Of a stretch of DNA of 64,000 bases, positions 9,344-19,990 are shown piece after piece. Below the pieces are notes generated by a model, which was given only the letters and a program-made list of their open reading frames with translations, searched no databases and had not been told where the DNA came from. The position numbers were made by a program, and so were the translations under genes. Origin of the DNA: Marinifilum breve (GTDB lineage Bacteria > Bacteroidota > Bacteroidia > Bacteroidales > Marinifilaceae); assembly GCF_003202155.1 (NCBI RefSeq), contig NZ_QFLI01000013.1, forward strand, positions 1-64,000, given 5' to 3'. Positions within the stretch are counted from its first letter, which is position 1. The number at the start of each line of letters is the position of its first letter.

Positions 9344-10236
9344 CGTGTTGGTTTTAACAATTTATAATCCTGCTTTTTGTAAATAAACCAAAATAAGATA
9401 ATGCATGCAGTACATAGTATGCTGGCAAGTAAGGATCCCTCAAAGCCGAATTTACCTCCGGTAAGAATTTCATTGCCTGTAATGGTTTGAGAAATTAAAG
9501 TATCGCTTTCTGTTCCGCTTACTTCGAAACCAAAAATTGGTCCTTGAAAAAAGTTCCAGCTAAAATGCAAGGCGAGCGGAAACCATAAGTTTTTGGTGAA
9601 AATATATCCAATTCCCAATAGGATTCCAGCAAGAAAGATGTTTGTAATTCCTAAAAATGATACGTTAGGATTCATTAAATGCAATGCTGTAAAAATTAAG
9701 GATGATAGAATCAAAGCCAGATATCTGTTCATTGAATCCATAAAGTTTGGAAGAATATAGCCTCGCACAATTACTTCTTCGTTTAGAGATACGAAACAGA
9801 AAATAAGAACACTTTGAAATAAATTGAATAAATTAAAATTAATATTTGTAATAGTTAGATTACCATTTATCCATAGGATTCCAAATCCTATTCCTATTAG
9901 TAAAGAGCCCGCTAGAAGACCATATAGAATATCTTTGCCTCTATTTTTAAGCGAGAAACCCAGATCGATTAGTTTTTTTCGATCTATAAATCGAGTGAAA
10001 ATCCAAACAATAAGCAATGTTCCAATAGTGCCAAAAAATTGAGAGAATAACATTTTACTCTTGGAAATAATTTCCTGACTCACAGTAGATTCATTCATAA
10101 GTGAATCAAGAATTAAATTGCCAATAAATTTTCCTAATAGCAGGAATGTAATTGTAAATATTATGAATGGAATTATTATTAGAATGGCACGTAGCCAACC
10201 TTGTTTGATGGCTGGATTTGAGTTGATTTGGATCAT
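9340..10236 (-). CDS. CPBP-family intramembrane glutamic protease
   Basis: A 298-residue polytopic membrane protein with about eight hydrophobic segments. It carries the ABI/CAAX (CPBP) motifs in order: EEVIVRG (Glu-Glu-x-x-x-Arg), FTALH and HFSWN, which hold the catalytic Glu and His residues. Family members cleave prenylated or other membrane proteins, or act in bacteriocin self-immunity; the target here is unknown. It is first in the operon with the class D beta-lactamase. A perfect inverted repeat sits 24 bp upstream of the start codon. Confidence 0.87.
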   Translation of the reverse strand: MIQINSNPAIKQGWLRAILIIIPFIIFTITFLLLGKFIGNLILDSLMNESTVSQEIISKSKMLFSQFFGTIGTLLIVWIFTRFIDRKKLIDLGFSLKNRGKDILYGLLAGSLLIGIGFGILWINGNLTITNINFNLFNLFQSVLIFCFVSLNEEVIVRGYILPNFMDSMNRYLALILSSLIFTALHLMNPNVSFLGITNIFLAGILLGIGYIFTKNLWFPLALHFSWNFFQGPIFGFEVSGTESDTLISQTITGNEILTGGKFGFEGSLLASILCTACIILFWFIYKKQDYKLLKPTR

Positions 10237-10259
10237 TTTGTATGGGATTTGATTAAGCT

Positions 10260-10287
10260 GTTTAAAATTAACAGAATAATTTTAAAC
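10260..10287 (-). promoter_or_regulatory. Perfect inverted repeat upstream of the protease/beta-lactamase operon
   Basis: GTTTAAAATTA at 10260-10270 and TAATTTTAAAC at 10277-10287 are perfect reverse complements separated by 6 nt. The site lies 24 bp before the first start codon of the operon. It could be an operator for a dimeric repressor or a 5'-UTR hairpin. It does not match the BlaI operator core TACAnnTGTA. Confidence 0.45.
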
Positions 10288-10446
10288 ATGTTAGCTTCTA
10301 CTTAAGAAATACATTTTTATCTGAAACAATCAGCTGGTAGAAATTCAATTACGATCACTCCTGAATATCATTACTTATCTCATTCCTTAATACTTTGATA
10401 AGAATATTACCAGTGTTTGTATCCGAGTTGATAGTTAAGCTCTTTG

Positions 10447-10830
10447 ACCCGTCAATTGCTTTGGCATTCCTGTTCATGTAATCCTTATACTTGGAAAAAG
10501 TATCGAGAGACCTGCCAAATGCGCAATCATATCTCCCATTTGTGTCTTTCGACCTGAGAAAAGCAAACTATTTTCTACCAAGTGCACTGCACTTATTAAC
10601 AATGAGCGCGCGGATATCAACAAATAGCTTGCAGATGGCAAGTCGAACGATGCAGGTCGCAGGTCGAACAGTGCACTTATTAACACGAAGACACCCAATG
10701 GCAGAACGAACGATGCAGATGACAGGTCGAACGGCGCACTTATTAACAAATAGTGAAACATTGGTAGGTCGGACAAAGATTTTGGCAGGTCGTACGTAAA
10801 CAATGGCAGCTCGTACTGGTAAAACAGATG
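10447..10830. repeat. Repeat array A: two opposed arms of 21-bp-phased units
   Basis: This gene-free stretch holds degenerate units at a fixed 21-bp step. The left arm has cores like GACCTG at 10447, 10468, 10488, 10509, 10530, 10551 and 10572 (one 20-bp step). The right arm has the inverse form, with cores GTCG within GGCAGGTCG or TTAACA-type units, at 10600, 10621, 10642 and every 21 bp to 10810. The arms meet at the palindrome AAGTGCACTGCACTT. The rest of the 10237-10926 interval holds only the operon upstream region and the gdhA terminator. Long reading frames inside it are a by-product of the 3x7-base period. Confidence 0.85.
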
Positions 10831-10871
10831 GTTAAGGAAGTTTTATTTTTTGAATAATAGCCACAAAAAAT

Positions 10872-10903
10872 AAAAAAAGCTTGCTCCAAATACGAAGCAA
10901 GCT
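10872..10903 (-). terminator. Intrinsic terminator of gdhA
   Basis: On the minus strand AGCTTGCT and AGCAAGCT (10903-10896 and 10885-10878) form an 8-bp stem followed by a T run (10878-10872). It lies 24 bp after the gdhA stop. Confidence 0.88.
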
Positions 10904-10926
10904 CATTTTAAATATTACAAATCAAT

Positions 10927-12294
<1,368 letters not shown>

Positions 12295-12501
12295 TTAAGT
12301 TAGACATGATTTATTCTGGGTGCAATTAGTAAACAGCCTTTTGGATAACCGCTTACATTATTAAAGGTATGAAAGAATTCATTCAAGGTCAAGGTGTTAG
12401 AATTCGTTTAAATTCATTAAATTTAAGAGAGCCCATTATTAGTGCATAAATATTGAATTTTGGCACTTTATTTTTATTGTATCTACGTAAGCCCTAAACC
12501 T

Positions 12502-15500
12502 ATGAATTCAGAATCCGATAAAAATCAAGGAATTAACAGGATTATTGCGGAGAATATTGAAAGACTAAAAGAACTAGCTGCAATTAATCAAACTACAGGA
12601 ATAATAAAGGAAGGAAAATCTATTGAAGATACCCTTCAACAGATCTGCTTTATACTGCCTAAGGCATGGCAATATCCCGAATTTACAGTGGCACGAATTA
12701 TTTTCGATGGACAGGAGTATTTGAGTTCTGGTTTTCGATTATCACAATGGACCATGACTCAGGAATTCATGACCATTGACAACAAGAGTGGAAGAATTGA
12801 GATTTGCTATGTAAAAAAGTTTCCAAGCTTGGATGAAGGCCCTTTCTTAAAGGAGGAGAGGCACTTGATTGAGAATTTGGCGAGCATTATTGTTGGATAT
12901 ATCAATAGTGAAACGGGAAAGCAGCTTTTATCAAAGGTACAATATAAGAGCGAGGAAAAAAAGGAAATTATTGGACCTTACGTACCAGTTACCAATAGAA
13001 AACTGCTTCAGAATTTCCTAAACAAGAATAATGCTGATCGGGATATTTATCATGATTTAATGCCATTTAAGGTGAAGGAGATTTTGCTGGTTGCTAACCT
13101 GTACGATGCCTACTGTATTGAGAGAGAAGGGCGTTTTGCCGAGCAAATTTCAGGGGAATATCAGCAGTTGAATTTGACTTCAATGCCACGTGTAACAGGA
13201 GTTTCAACCTTGGAGGAAACCATGGAACAGTTGCACAGCAAGCACTTTGATATGATTATCCTGATGGTTGGGGTAGATAAGAAAACTCCGATAGAATATA
13301 GTGAGAAGATTAAAAGTGAGTTTCCGTACATCTCGATTTTCCTCCTGCTAAACAACGATGCGGATATTGCTCTTTTTGAAGAACAGCGAACCGAATTGAA
13401 AACGGTGGATAAAATATTTGTTTGGAACGGAGAATCGCAGGTGTTTTTTGCAATGATCAAATCACTGGAAGACAAAGTAAATGTTGAGAATGATACGAAA
13501 ATTGGACTTTCTCGCGTAATTCTTTTGGTGGAAGATTCGGCCAAATACTATTCACGATATATGCCTATGCTATATCAGAGTGTATTGGCACAAACTCAAA
13601 GAATTATCGATGATGTAAGTACAGATGCTCAATACAAGATACTTCGATTACGAGCTCGTCCGAAAATCTTACTGGCTTCAAATTACGAAGATGCTATGAA
13701 TATTTATTACAAGTTTAAGGATTTTCTATTGTGCTTAATTTCGGATGTAAAGTTCCCAAAAGAAGGAGTGTTCGAAGAAGATGCTGGAATACAATTGGTG
13801 AAGGAAATAAAGAATGAATATCCAAATCTACCAGTAATCTTGCAATCTTCGGATGTTACCAATGCTGCTCATGCATTTAATTTAAAGTGCAGTTTTATCA
13901 ACAAAAATTCCGAAACACTGCGTCATGATATTCGTTTGTTTATCCGACAGTTTTTGGGCTTTGGCGATTTTGTATATAAAGATGCTGATGGCAATGAAAT
14001 TGCTACAGCAAAATCTTTGAGAGAGTTTGAAGAGTATCTGTATCATATTCCTGCAGAATCTTTGGTTTATCATGCCAATAAAAATCACTTCTCTCTTTGG
14101 TTGATGGCGCGAGGAGAGATACGCGTTGCAAAAATGATTGCGCCGTATAATATCGGTGATTTTAAATCGGCCGAAGATGTTCGCGACTATCTGATTAATG
14201 TGATTCAGAATTATAGGAATGAGAAGAACAAAGGAAAGGTTGTAGAGTTCAATTCCGATCAAGTGCTTAATGCGAATAATATTGTAACGCTTTCAACAGG
14301 TTCATTGGGAGGAAAGGGAAGAGGTTTGGCTTTCATCAATTCAATGCTTTTTAATCTTGACTTAAGTCGATACATTAAGGATATCAATATTAAAGCTCCA
14401 ATGACTGCAGTAATTGGTGTTGACGAATATGAATCGTTTATTGATAGAAATAATTTATTGGATAGAACCAAAGATTTGCCAGATTATAAAGAAGTACAGC
14501 GTTTGTTCTTGGCTTCGGATCTTACATTAAGATTGGTGCAGAAAATCAGGATCATGTTGATGAATTTTGATCAACCATTGGCCATTCGTTCTTCCGGTTT
14601 ATTTGAAGATTCTTTGTTGCAGCCTGTGGCAGGAGTTTTTCAAACCTATTTGGTTCCTAACAATCATCCTGATTTGAATGAACGAGTAAAACAGGTTACG
14701 GATGCCATAAAATTGGTTTATGCTTCTATTTTTTCTGAGGAATCACGCGCTAATGTTCAGGCTTTAAATTACAAGCTTGAAGAGGAAAAAATGGCCGTTG
14801 TTATTCAGGAAGTGGTAGGTAATCGATATGAGGATACTTTCTATCCGCATATTTCAGGTGTAGCCCAATCATACAATTATTACCCTTACGGGCATATGAA
14901 ACCCGAAGAAGGATATGCTGTAATTGCTGTAGGTTTGGGAAAATATGTGGTGGATGGAGAGAAGGCTTGTAGGTTTTCTCCAGTTTTTCCAACTATCGAG
15001 AACAATTCGCCTAAAGATCAGTTCAAAAATTCGCAGGTTGAATTTTATGCCGTTGACCTGAAGAAGAAGGATGTTGACTTATTGGAGGGCGAAACTGCCG
15101 GTTTAATTCGTCTGGATATTGATGATGCAGAAGAGCATGGAAATCTTACTCATTGTGCTTCTGTCTACAATTCGGTTAACGATACAATTAGTCCAGGACT
15201 GGATGCTTATGGACCGCGAATTGTAAACTTCGCCAATATTCTTAAGTACGATTACATTCCATTGGCCAAAACTATAGAATTGGTTTTGGATATTGTGAAA
15301 GAGGCAATGGGGTCGCCAATAGAAATTGAATTTGCAGTTGATTTGACAAAAGATAAAACAGGAAGGGCATCTTTTTATTTGTTGCAAATAAAACCTTTAA
15401 TCGGAAATATTGATGATTATAATGTTGATCTGGAACAGGTTGATAGAAATAGATTAATCTTACTTTCCGAAATGAGTATGGGCAACGGTTTGATTGATAA

Positions 15501-15960
15501 GGTAAGTGATGTAATTTATGTGGCTCCGGAATTATTCAAAAAGGAAATGACTCTTGAAATTGCATCGATAATTTCTTCGGTGAATGAGAAAATGAGATTG
15601 CAAAATAAGAACTATGTGCTGGTTGGACCGGGAAGGTGGGGAACAAGAGACAAATGGATTGGGATTCCTGTAAAATGGAACGATATATCAAATGCTAAAC
15701 TGATTGTAGAAACCAGCTTTGCAGATTACCCTTTGGAGGCTTCGTCAGGTTCACACTTTTTTCACAATGTAACATCAATGAATATTGGCTATTGCTCTGT
15801 TCATCATCATTCCGAGACTTCCTTCGTAGATTACGAATTGCTTGGAAAACAGGATTTGATAGCTGAATATGGAGCGGTTAAGCATGTACGTTTTGCCAAA
15901 CCATTAAGCATTAAAATGGATGGTAAAAAAAGATTGGCGGTTGCCAGTTGGCAGAAATAG
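12502..15960 (+). CDS. PEP/pyruvate-binding ATP-grasp protein with receiver-like domains
   Basis: A 1152-residue cytoplasmic multidomain protein. Residues about 1-160 look GAF-like. Two receiver-like domains follow (about 195-325 and 340-495); the second has VILLVEDS and LISDVKFP with a plausible phospho-Asp. From about residue 595 comes the N-terminal ATP-grasp domain of PEP synthase/pyruvate phosphate dikinase, with GSLGGKGRGLAF and RSSGLFEDSLLQPVAGVF. The swivelling phospho-His domain and the C-terminal PEP-binding barrel of true PEP synthase are absent, so it is probably not a complete PEP synthase. It may transfer phosphate from ATP to a partner under signal control; this is inference. 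The ATG at 12502 is preferred to an upstream TTG at 12460. It ends 1 bp before the convergent permease gene. Confidence 0.75.
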   Translation: MNSESDKNQGINRIIAENIERLKELAAINQTTGIIKEGKSIEDTLQQICFILPKAWQYPEFTVARIIFDGQEYLSSGFRLSQWTMTQEFMTIDNKSGRIEICYVKKFPSLDEGPFLKEERHLIENLASIIVGYINSETGKQLLSKVQYKSEEKKEIIGPYVPVTNRKLLQNFLNKNNADRDIYHDLMPFKVKEILLVANLYDAYCIEREGRFAEQISGEYQQLNLTSMPRVTGVSTLEETMEQLHSKHFDMIILMVGVDKKTPIEYSEKIKSEFPYISIFLLLNNDADIALFEEQRTELKTVDKIFVWNGESQVFFAMIKSLEDKVNVENDTKIGLSRVILLVEDSAKYYSRYMPMLYQSVLAQTQRIIDDVSTDAQYKILRLRARPKILLASNYEDAMNIYYKFKDFLLCLISDVKFPKEGVFEEDAGIQLVKEIKNEYPNLPVILQSSDVTNAAHAFNLKCSFINKNSETLRHDIRLFIRQFLGFGDFVYKDADGNEIATAKSLREFEEYLYHIPAESLVYHANKNHFSLWLMARGEIRVAKMIAPYNIGDFKSAEDVRDYLINVIQNYRNEKNKGKVVEFNSDQVLNANNIVTLSTGSLGGKGRGLAFINSMLFNLDLSRYIKDINIKAPMTAVIGVDEYESFIDRNNLLDRTKDLPDYKEVQRLFLASDLTLRLVQKIRIMLMNFDQPLAIRSSGLFEDSLLQPVAGVFQTYLVPNNHPDLNERVKQVTDAIKLVYASIFSEESRANVQALNYKLEEEKMAVVIQEVVGNRYEDTFYPHISGVAQSYNYYPYGHMKPEEGYAVIAVGLGKYVVDGEKACRFSPVFPTIENNSPKDQFKNSQVEFYAVDLKKKDVDLLEGETAGLIRLDIDDAEEHGNLTHCASVYNSVNDTISPGLDAYGPRIVNFANILKYDYIPLAKTIELVLDIVKEAMGSPIEIEFAVDLTKDKTGRASFYLLQIKPLIGNIDDYNVDLEQVDRNRLILLSEMSMGNGLIDKVSDVIYVAPELFKKEMTLEIASIISSVNEKMRLQNKNYVLVGPGRWGTRDKWIGIPVKWNDISNAKLIVETSFADYPLEASSGSHFFHNVTSMNIGYCSVHHHSETSFVDYELLGKQDLIAEYGAVKHVRFAKPLSIKMDGKKRLAVASWQK

Positions 15961-15961
15961 T

Positions 15962-17203
15962 TTAATCGAATTTAATGGCTTTTGCCGGACTAATTTTTGT
16001 AATTAAATAGGATGGAATTAGCAACATGGCAACTGTAGCAATTAAACTTCCAACATTTAATAAAAGTAAATGACTAATTTTTAGATTAACCGGTACGGTG
16101 TCAACGTAATAGTTGGTAGGATCTAATGGGATGATTTCGAAATAATATTGCAAAAGACACAAGCCTATACCAATAACATTACCCCATAACATTCCTTTGC
16201 CAATTATCATGCTCGATTGGTAAAGGAATACTTTTCGGATTGACCAGTTTTCTGTTCCCAGTGCTTTTAAAATCCCAATCATGTTGGTTTTTTCCAGAAT
16301 GATGATCAGTAATCCTGAAACCATATTGATACCTGCTACCAGAATCATTAATGAAAGGATAATCCAAACATTAAGATCCAGCATATCGAGCCAACTGAAG
16401 ATTTGAGGATACTTTCTTAGAATATTTCGAACTTTTACACTGCCTCCTTCTTGTGTGAAAGAACTTGCCGTGCTTTGTTTTACCAAGTAAGTAAGTTCTG
16501 ATATATCATTAAAATCATCAATGAAAATTTCATATCCACTAACTTGATTTTCTTCCCAGTCATTTAGTTTTTGGATATGACGCATATCGCCAATAAGGAA
16601 CAGTTTGTCGAATTCTTCCATTCCGGTATTGTAAATGCCGGAAATAACAAAACGTCTTTCGCGAGGAGGTTGTTGGATAAAGTAAACTGATATTTTATCA
16701 CCAATTTTAACTTGCAGTAACTTCGATAATTTCTCTGAAATCAGAATTTTATTGCTCTTCTTTTCTCCGAGTTTAAATATTTCACCTTCAACCAAGTTTT
16801 TTTTGAAAAAGCTCCAGTCGTAATCTTTTCCAATACCATTTAAAACAATACCTTGAATCTCCGATTTGGTCTTTAGAATACCTGGTTTTGTAGCAAAAGC
16901 TTGTATGTGTCTAATTCCGTGAATTTGCTTTATCAGATTGGTATCGATAATGCTTTTATCAATCGGTTGAGTTTCAAAGGAAGAATTATTATCGTAGTTG
17001 GTAATCTGAATGTGAGATCCAAATCCTGTTACCTTATTGGTAATTTCAGATTTAAAGCCGGTTACAATGGCTACAGCTAAAATCATAACACTAATACCAA
17101 GTGCAATGCTAAGTTTGGCAATCTTAATAATTGGGCGCGACATTTTCTTTTCGCCCTTTTCACCAGTGGTAATTTTTTTAGCTATAAATAATTCCAGATT
17201 CAA
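15962..17203 (-). CDS. LolC/LolE-type ABC transporter permease (FtsX-like)
   Basis: A 413-residue inner-membrane protein with the layout of lipoprotein-releasing permeases: one N-terminal membrane helix after a KKMSRPIIKIAKLSIALG segment, a large periplasmic domain (about residues 45-270), then three C-terminal helices of the FtsX domain. In the Lol system such a permease works with the ATPase LolD to extract lipoproteins from the inner membrane. A lolD-like ATPase gene lies far away at 57030 in this window; pairing of the two is inference. The upstream -7 box at 17232-17239 supports a promoter of its own. Confidence 0.83.
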   Translation of the reverse strand: MNLELFIAKKITTGEKGEKKMSRPIIKIAKLSIALGISVMILAVAIVTGFKSEITNKVTGFGSHIQITNYDNNSSFETQPIDKSIIDTNLIKQIHGIRHIQAFATKPGILKTKSEIQGIVLNGIGKDYDWSFFKKNLVEGEIFKLGEKKSNKILISEKLSKLLQVKIGDKISVYFIQQPPRERRFVISGIYNTGMEEFDKLFLIGDMRHIQKLNDWEENQVSGYEIFIDDFNDISELTYLVKQSTASSFTQEGGSVKVRNILRKYPQIFSWLDMLDLNVWIILSLMILVAGINMVSGLLIIILEKTNMIGILKALGTENWSIRKVFLYQSSMIIGKGMLWGNVIGIGLCLLQYYFEIIPLDPTNYYVDTVPVNLKISHLLLLNVGSLIATVAMLLIPSYLITKISPAKAIKFD

Positions 17204-17231
17204 ATTGATATTCTTTTTGTTAAGATTAACA

Positions 17232-17239
17232 CAAAAGTA
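17232..17239 (-). promoter_or_regulatory. -7 promoter box for the LolC/E-type permease
   Basis: Read on the minus strand the bases are TACTTTTG, a match to TAnnTTTG, 29 bp before the start codon. No clear -33 box is seen. Confidence 0.5.
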
Positions 17240-17381
17240 GTAATTTCATATGATTAAAAATTACTTTTATTTGCAATTGGTTGCGAATGTTTTGGGAGCT
17301 TGATGAATTTCTATATTCTACAAATAGAATTTAGAAATTTATGGCGGCTATATCTTATTTAAAATTGAAAAGAATCATATC

Positions 17382-18566
17382 GTGAGAGCTTATTTATATA
17401 CAATTCTGATGTGCTTGTTTATGGTGAGTACATCTTGTGCACAACAGCGTGAATTGAAAGTATTACCCGGTGCTGAGAATATTCAGGACTACTTGCCTTT
17501 GCTTCAAGGCAAATCGGTTGGTGTCGTGGGCAATCAATCTTCCTTGGTTGGTAATCAGCATTTAATTGATTTTTTGGTTGCCAAGAATATCAAAATTCAA
17601 AGAATATTTAGCCCTGAACATGGATTTCGTGGTGTTGCCGACGCTGGAGAAAAAATTAAAAACAGCAAAGATGTTAAAACAGGTATTTCTATTGTTTCTC
17701 TGTATGGCAAACATTTTAAGCCAAGCAAAGAGGAGGTGCAGGATTTAGATATTATGGTGTTTGATATTCAGGATGTGGGAGTACGTTTTTATACCTACAT
17801 TTCAACATTGCATTATGTGATGGAAATTTGCGCAGAGCAAAATATACCACTTATTGTTTTAGATCGACCAAATCCTAACGCTCATTATGTAGATGGACCG
17901 CTCTTAGAAAAAAAATACGCTTCATTTGTTGGGATGCATCCAGTTCCTGTAGTTTATGGCTTAAGCATTGGAGAGTACGCAAAAATGATTAATGGTGAAG
18001 CTTGGTTAAAGGGAAGTTTAGAGTGTGATCTGACGGTGATTCCTTGTAGAAATTGGGACCGAAATCAAATTTATGATTTGCCAGTTAAGCCATCTCCGAA
18101 TTTACCCAATGCACTTTCGGTTGCCTTGTATCCATCTTTGTGTTTTTTCGAAGGCACTCCTGTAAGTGCAGGACGAGGAACTGATTCTCCATTCCAATGT
18201 TTCGGACATCCGAAGATGAAGAATGAAGGTTATTCATTTACTCCAAGAAGTATTCCTGGGGCAAGCAAATATCCCAAATTTAAAGGTAAAGTATGCTATG
18301 GTTATGATTTGAGTAAATACAATTTGGAGGATTTTAGAAGCAGAAAAGCACTTGACTTGTCTTTTTTAATCACGGCTTACCAGCAACTTCAGGGCAATTC
18401 AAAATTCTTTAATGCTTTCTTTAGAAACTTGGCAGGAACCAATCAATTGAAACTGCAACTAGAAAAGGGGATGAGCGAGGAAGAAATTAGAGAAAGCTGG
18501 CAAGAAGATCTAAGTGCATTTAAAAACATTCGTAAAGAATATCTGATTTATCCTGATTGGGAGTAA
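17382..18566 (+). CDS. NamZ-like exo-beta-N-acetylmuramidase (DUF1343)
   Basis: A 394-residue exported lipoprotein of the DUF1343 family. Characterised members (NamZ, GH171) remove terminal MurNAc from peptidoglycan fragments. Visible family segments are VGVVGNQSS, FSPEHGFRG, DIQDVGVRFYTY, VLDRPNP, SPNLPNALS and FFEGTPVSAGRGTDSPF. The signal peptide ends with the lipobox VSTSC. The only suitable start is GTG at 17382. Together with the MltF-like enzyme it suggests peptidoglycan turnover and MurNAc recovery, although the genes are not linked. Confidence 0.88.
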   Translation: MRAYLYTILMCLFMVSTSCAQQRELKVLPGAENIQDYLPLLQGKSVGVVGNQSSLVGNQHLIDFLVAKNIKIQRIFSPEHGFRGVADAGEKIKNSKDVKTGISIVSLYGKHFKPSKEEVQDLDIMVFDIQDVGVRFYTYISTLHYVMEICAEQNIPLIVLDRPNPNAHYVDGPLLEKKYASFVGMHPVPVVYGLSIGEYAKMINGEAWLKGSLECDLTVIPCRNWDRNQIYDLPVKPSPNLPNALSVALYPSLCFFEGTPVSAGRGTDSPFQCFGHPKMKNEGYSFTPRSIPGASKYPKFKGKVCYGYDLSKYNLEDFRSRKALDLSFLITAYQQLQGNSKFFNAFFRNLAGTNQLKLQLEKGMSEEEIRESWQEDLSAFKNIRKEYLIYPDWE

Positions 18567-18582
18567 ACGAATAATTCGGGTA

Positions 18583-18666
18583 AAATCAGAAACAGGTGCG
18601 CCGGTGGCGAAAGGAAAGTAGTATCGACTTAATTGACAAACCCGACGACCTGTTTCTAAGGGATTT
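18583..18666. ncRNA. Candidate structured RNA or long-stem repeat element
   Basis: An 84-nt element lies between two convergent genes. AAATC and AGAAACAGGT (583-597 within 18000) pair with ACCTGTTTCT and GATTT (648-657, 662-666), giving a 15-bp stem with one 4-nt bulge. Inside, CGCC-GGT-GGCG makes a second small hairpin, followed by GAAAGGAAAG. There is no T run, so it is not a plain intrinsic terminator. It is not a known RNA class that I recognise; a mobile palindromic element is equally possible. Confidence 0.5.
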
Positions 18667-18667
18667 C

Positions 18668-19171
18668 TTATTTAAAGCTATAGTGGTTTGTGAAGTCATG
18701 ATTTGAACTGCTAGCTTCCAAATCATGAGACGAAACCTTTAAGCGTTTAATTGCTATGTCTTTTTCTAAACTGCACTTTTGTAATTTTTGATAAGCCTCT
18801 TGCAATTCAGGAATTAGAATGTATGCATGCTTTAGTTCTGAGATATTAATGGAGCTATTGATTAATACTTTGTTGTATTTCGAATCATTCACAATTAAAC
18901 TGTAGAAAGTTCTCATATGGTTTAGCCAACCTGTAAAGGCTTTGGCATTTTTTTCTGACTTCTCTAATGATTTCCAAAAATCAGGATACCTATTCAAAAC
19001 TGGTTTAATCAATCGTAAATCCTGATGGTAAAGAGAATTTAGTTTTCTTCTCATTAAATAAACCAAACTACTTGCATCAATCTCTTTCTGTGCGTATTTT
19101 TTTGATATTTCAGACAATTGAAATGAATGTAAATCATTTGCTTTTATCATCCGATTAAAAGTACTATCCAT
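18668..19171 (-). CDS. Uncharacterised alpha-helical protein
   Basis: A 167-residue protein of unknown function. It has no signal peptide and no membrane segment. Composition is charged and helix-favouring (for example IPELQEAYQKLQKCSLEKD), with several Tyr and Leu repeats in heptad-like spacing, so a helical bundle is likely. The C-terminal 15 residues are Ser/His/Asn-rich and probably disordered. It begins with an ATG at 19171 and ends next to the structured inverted repeat. The coding call rests on length and absence of an alternative frame; I do not recognise a family. Confidence 0.6.
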   Translation of the reverse strand: MDSTFNRMIKANDLHSFQLSEISKKYAQKEIDASSLVYLMRRKLNSLYHQDLRLIKPVLNRYPDFWKSLEKSEKNAKAFTGWLNHMRTFYSLIVNDSKYNKVLINSSINISELKHAYILIPELQEAYQKLQKCSLEKDIAIKRLKVSSHDLEASSSNHDFTNHYSFK

Positions 19172-19389
19172 ACGATCTTCGTTCTAGAGTTTTGTTATAG
19201 CAAGTTTATAAAATACAGCTCTTATGTATCTAAAATCACTATTAAAAGTGTGTTAATATTAAAGGAGAAAAAGGGAGGAGATAATGTTAAATTAATGGAA
19301 GATTAATGCTAAAAATCAGACTTGATAATTTAGAACTTATCAAAATAATCGGTAAATTTAAGGGAGTAACAACCTTAAACTAGAAAGAA

Positions 19390-19971
19390 ATGGCATTTAC
19401 CTTAGAAATTGGAGATAAAGCTCCTGAATTTAATTTGATAGCAACAGATGGTATTCGATATAAGTTAAATGATTTTAAGTCATCGAAATTGCTGGTGGTT
19501 TTCTTTACTTGTAATCATTGCCCTTATGTTGTAGGATCGGATGAGGATACCAGAGCCATTGCAGACAAGTATATACCGCATGGAGTAGAATTTGTTGGAA
19601 TTAATTCCAATTCTCCAAATACATATGAAGAAGACGATTATGACCACATGGTTACCCGAATGGAAGAGAATGATTTTCCATGGGTCTATTTACATGATGA
19701 AACTCAAGATGTAGCTGTTAGCTATGGTGCTTTAAGAACACCGCACTTTTATTTGTTTAACGAGAAGAGAGAATTAATCTATACGGGACGAGCGGTTGAC
19801 AATCCAAAGGATACTTCGAAAGTTACAGTACGTGATCTGGAAAGGGCAATTATTGAGTATTTGGATGGAAAAACAATTTCAACCCCAGTGACTAACCCAA
19901 TTGGTTGCAATGTAAAATGGGATGGGAAAGATAAACACTGGATGCCTGAAGATGCATGTGATTTGGTGTAA
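19390..19971 (+). CDS. Thioredoxin-fold peroxiredoxin-like protein
   Basis: A 193-residue cytoplasmic protein of the AhpC/TSA-Redoxin group. The order GDKAPEFNL, then [12 protein letters not shown] at the active site (CNHC), then FVGINSNS, and [13 protein letters not shown] is that of the thioredoxin-family proteins with a CxxC-like NHC centre found in many Bacteroidota and Planctomycetota. A role in thiol redox chemistry is likely; the exact substrate is unknown. The C-terminus has GCNVKW and a final Cys. It is monocistronic with a strong terminator. Confidence 0.82.
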   Translation: MAFTLEIGDKAPEFNLIATDGIRYKLNDFKSSKLLVVFFTCNHCPYVVGSDEDTRAIADKYIPHGVEFVGINSNSPNTYEEDDYDHMVTRMEENDFPWVYLHDETQDVAVSYGALRTPHFYLFNEKRELIYTGRAVDNPKDTSKVTVRDLERAIIEYLDGKTISTPVTNPIGCNVKWDGKDKHWMPEDACDLV

Positions 19972-19990
19972 AAAAATAAGCTTTATACAA

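Noticed and set aside
10474-10803. Overlapping long reading frames on both strands in repeat array A
   Set aside because: They are caused by the 21-bp period, since a stop-free unit gives a stop-free array; heptapeptides on both strands look alike and no start context, domain or codon bias supports a protein.
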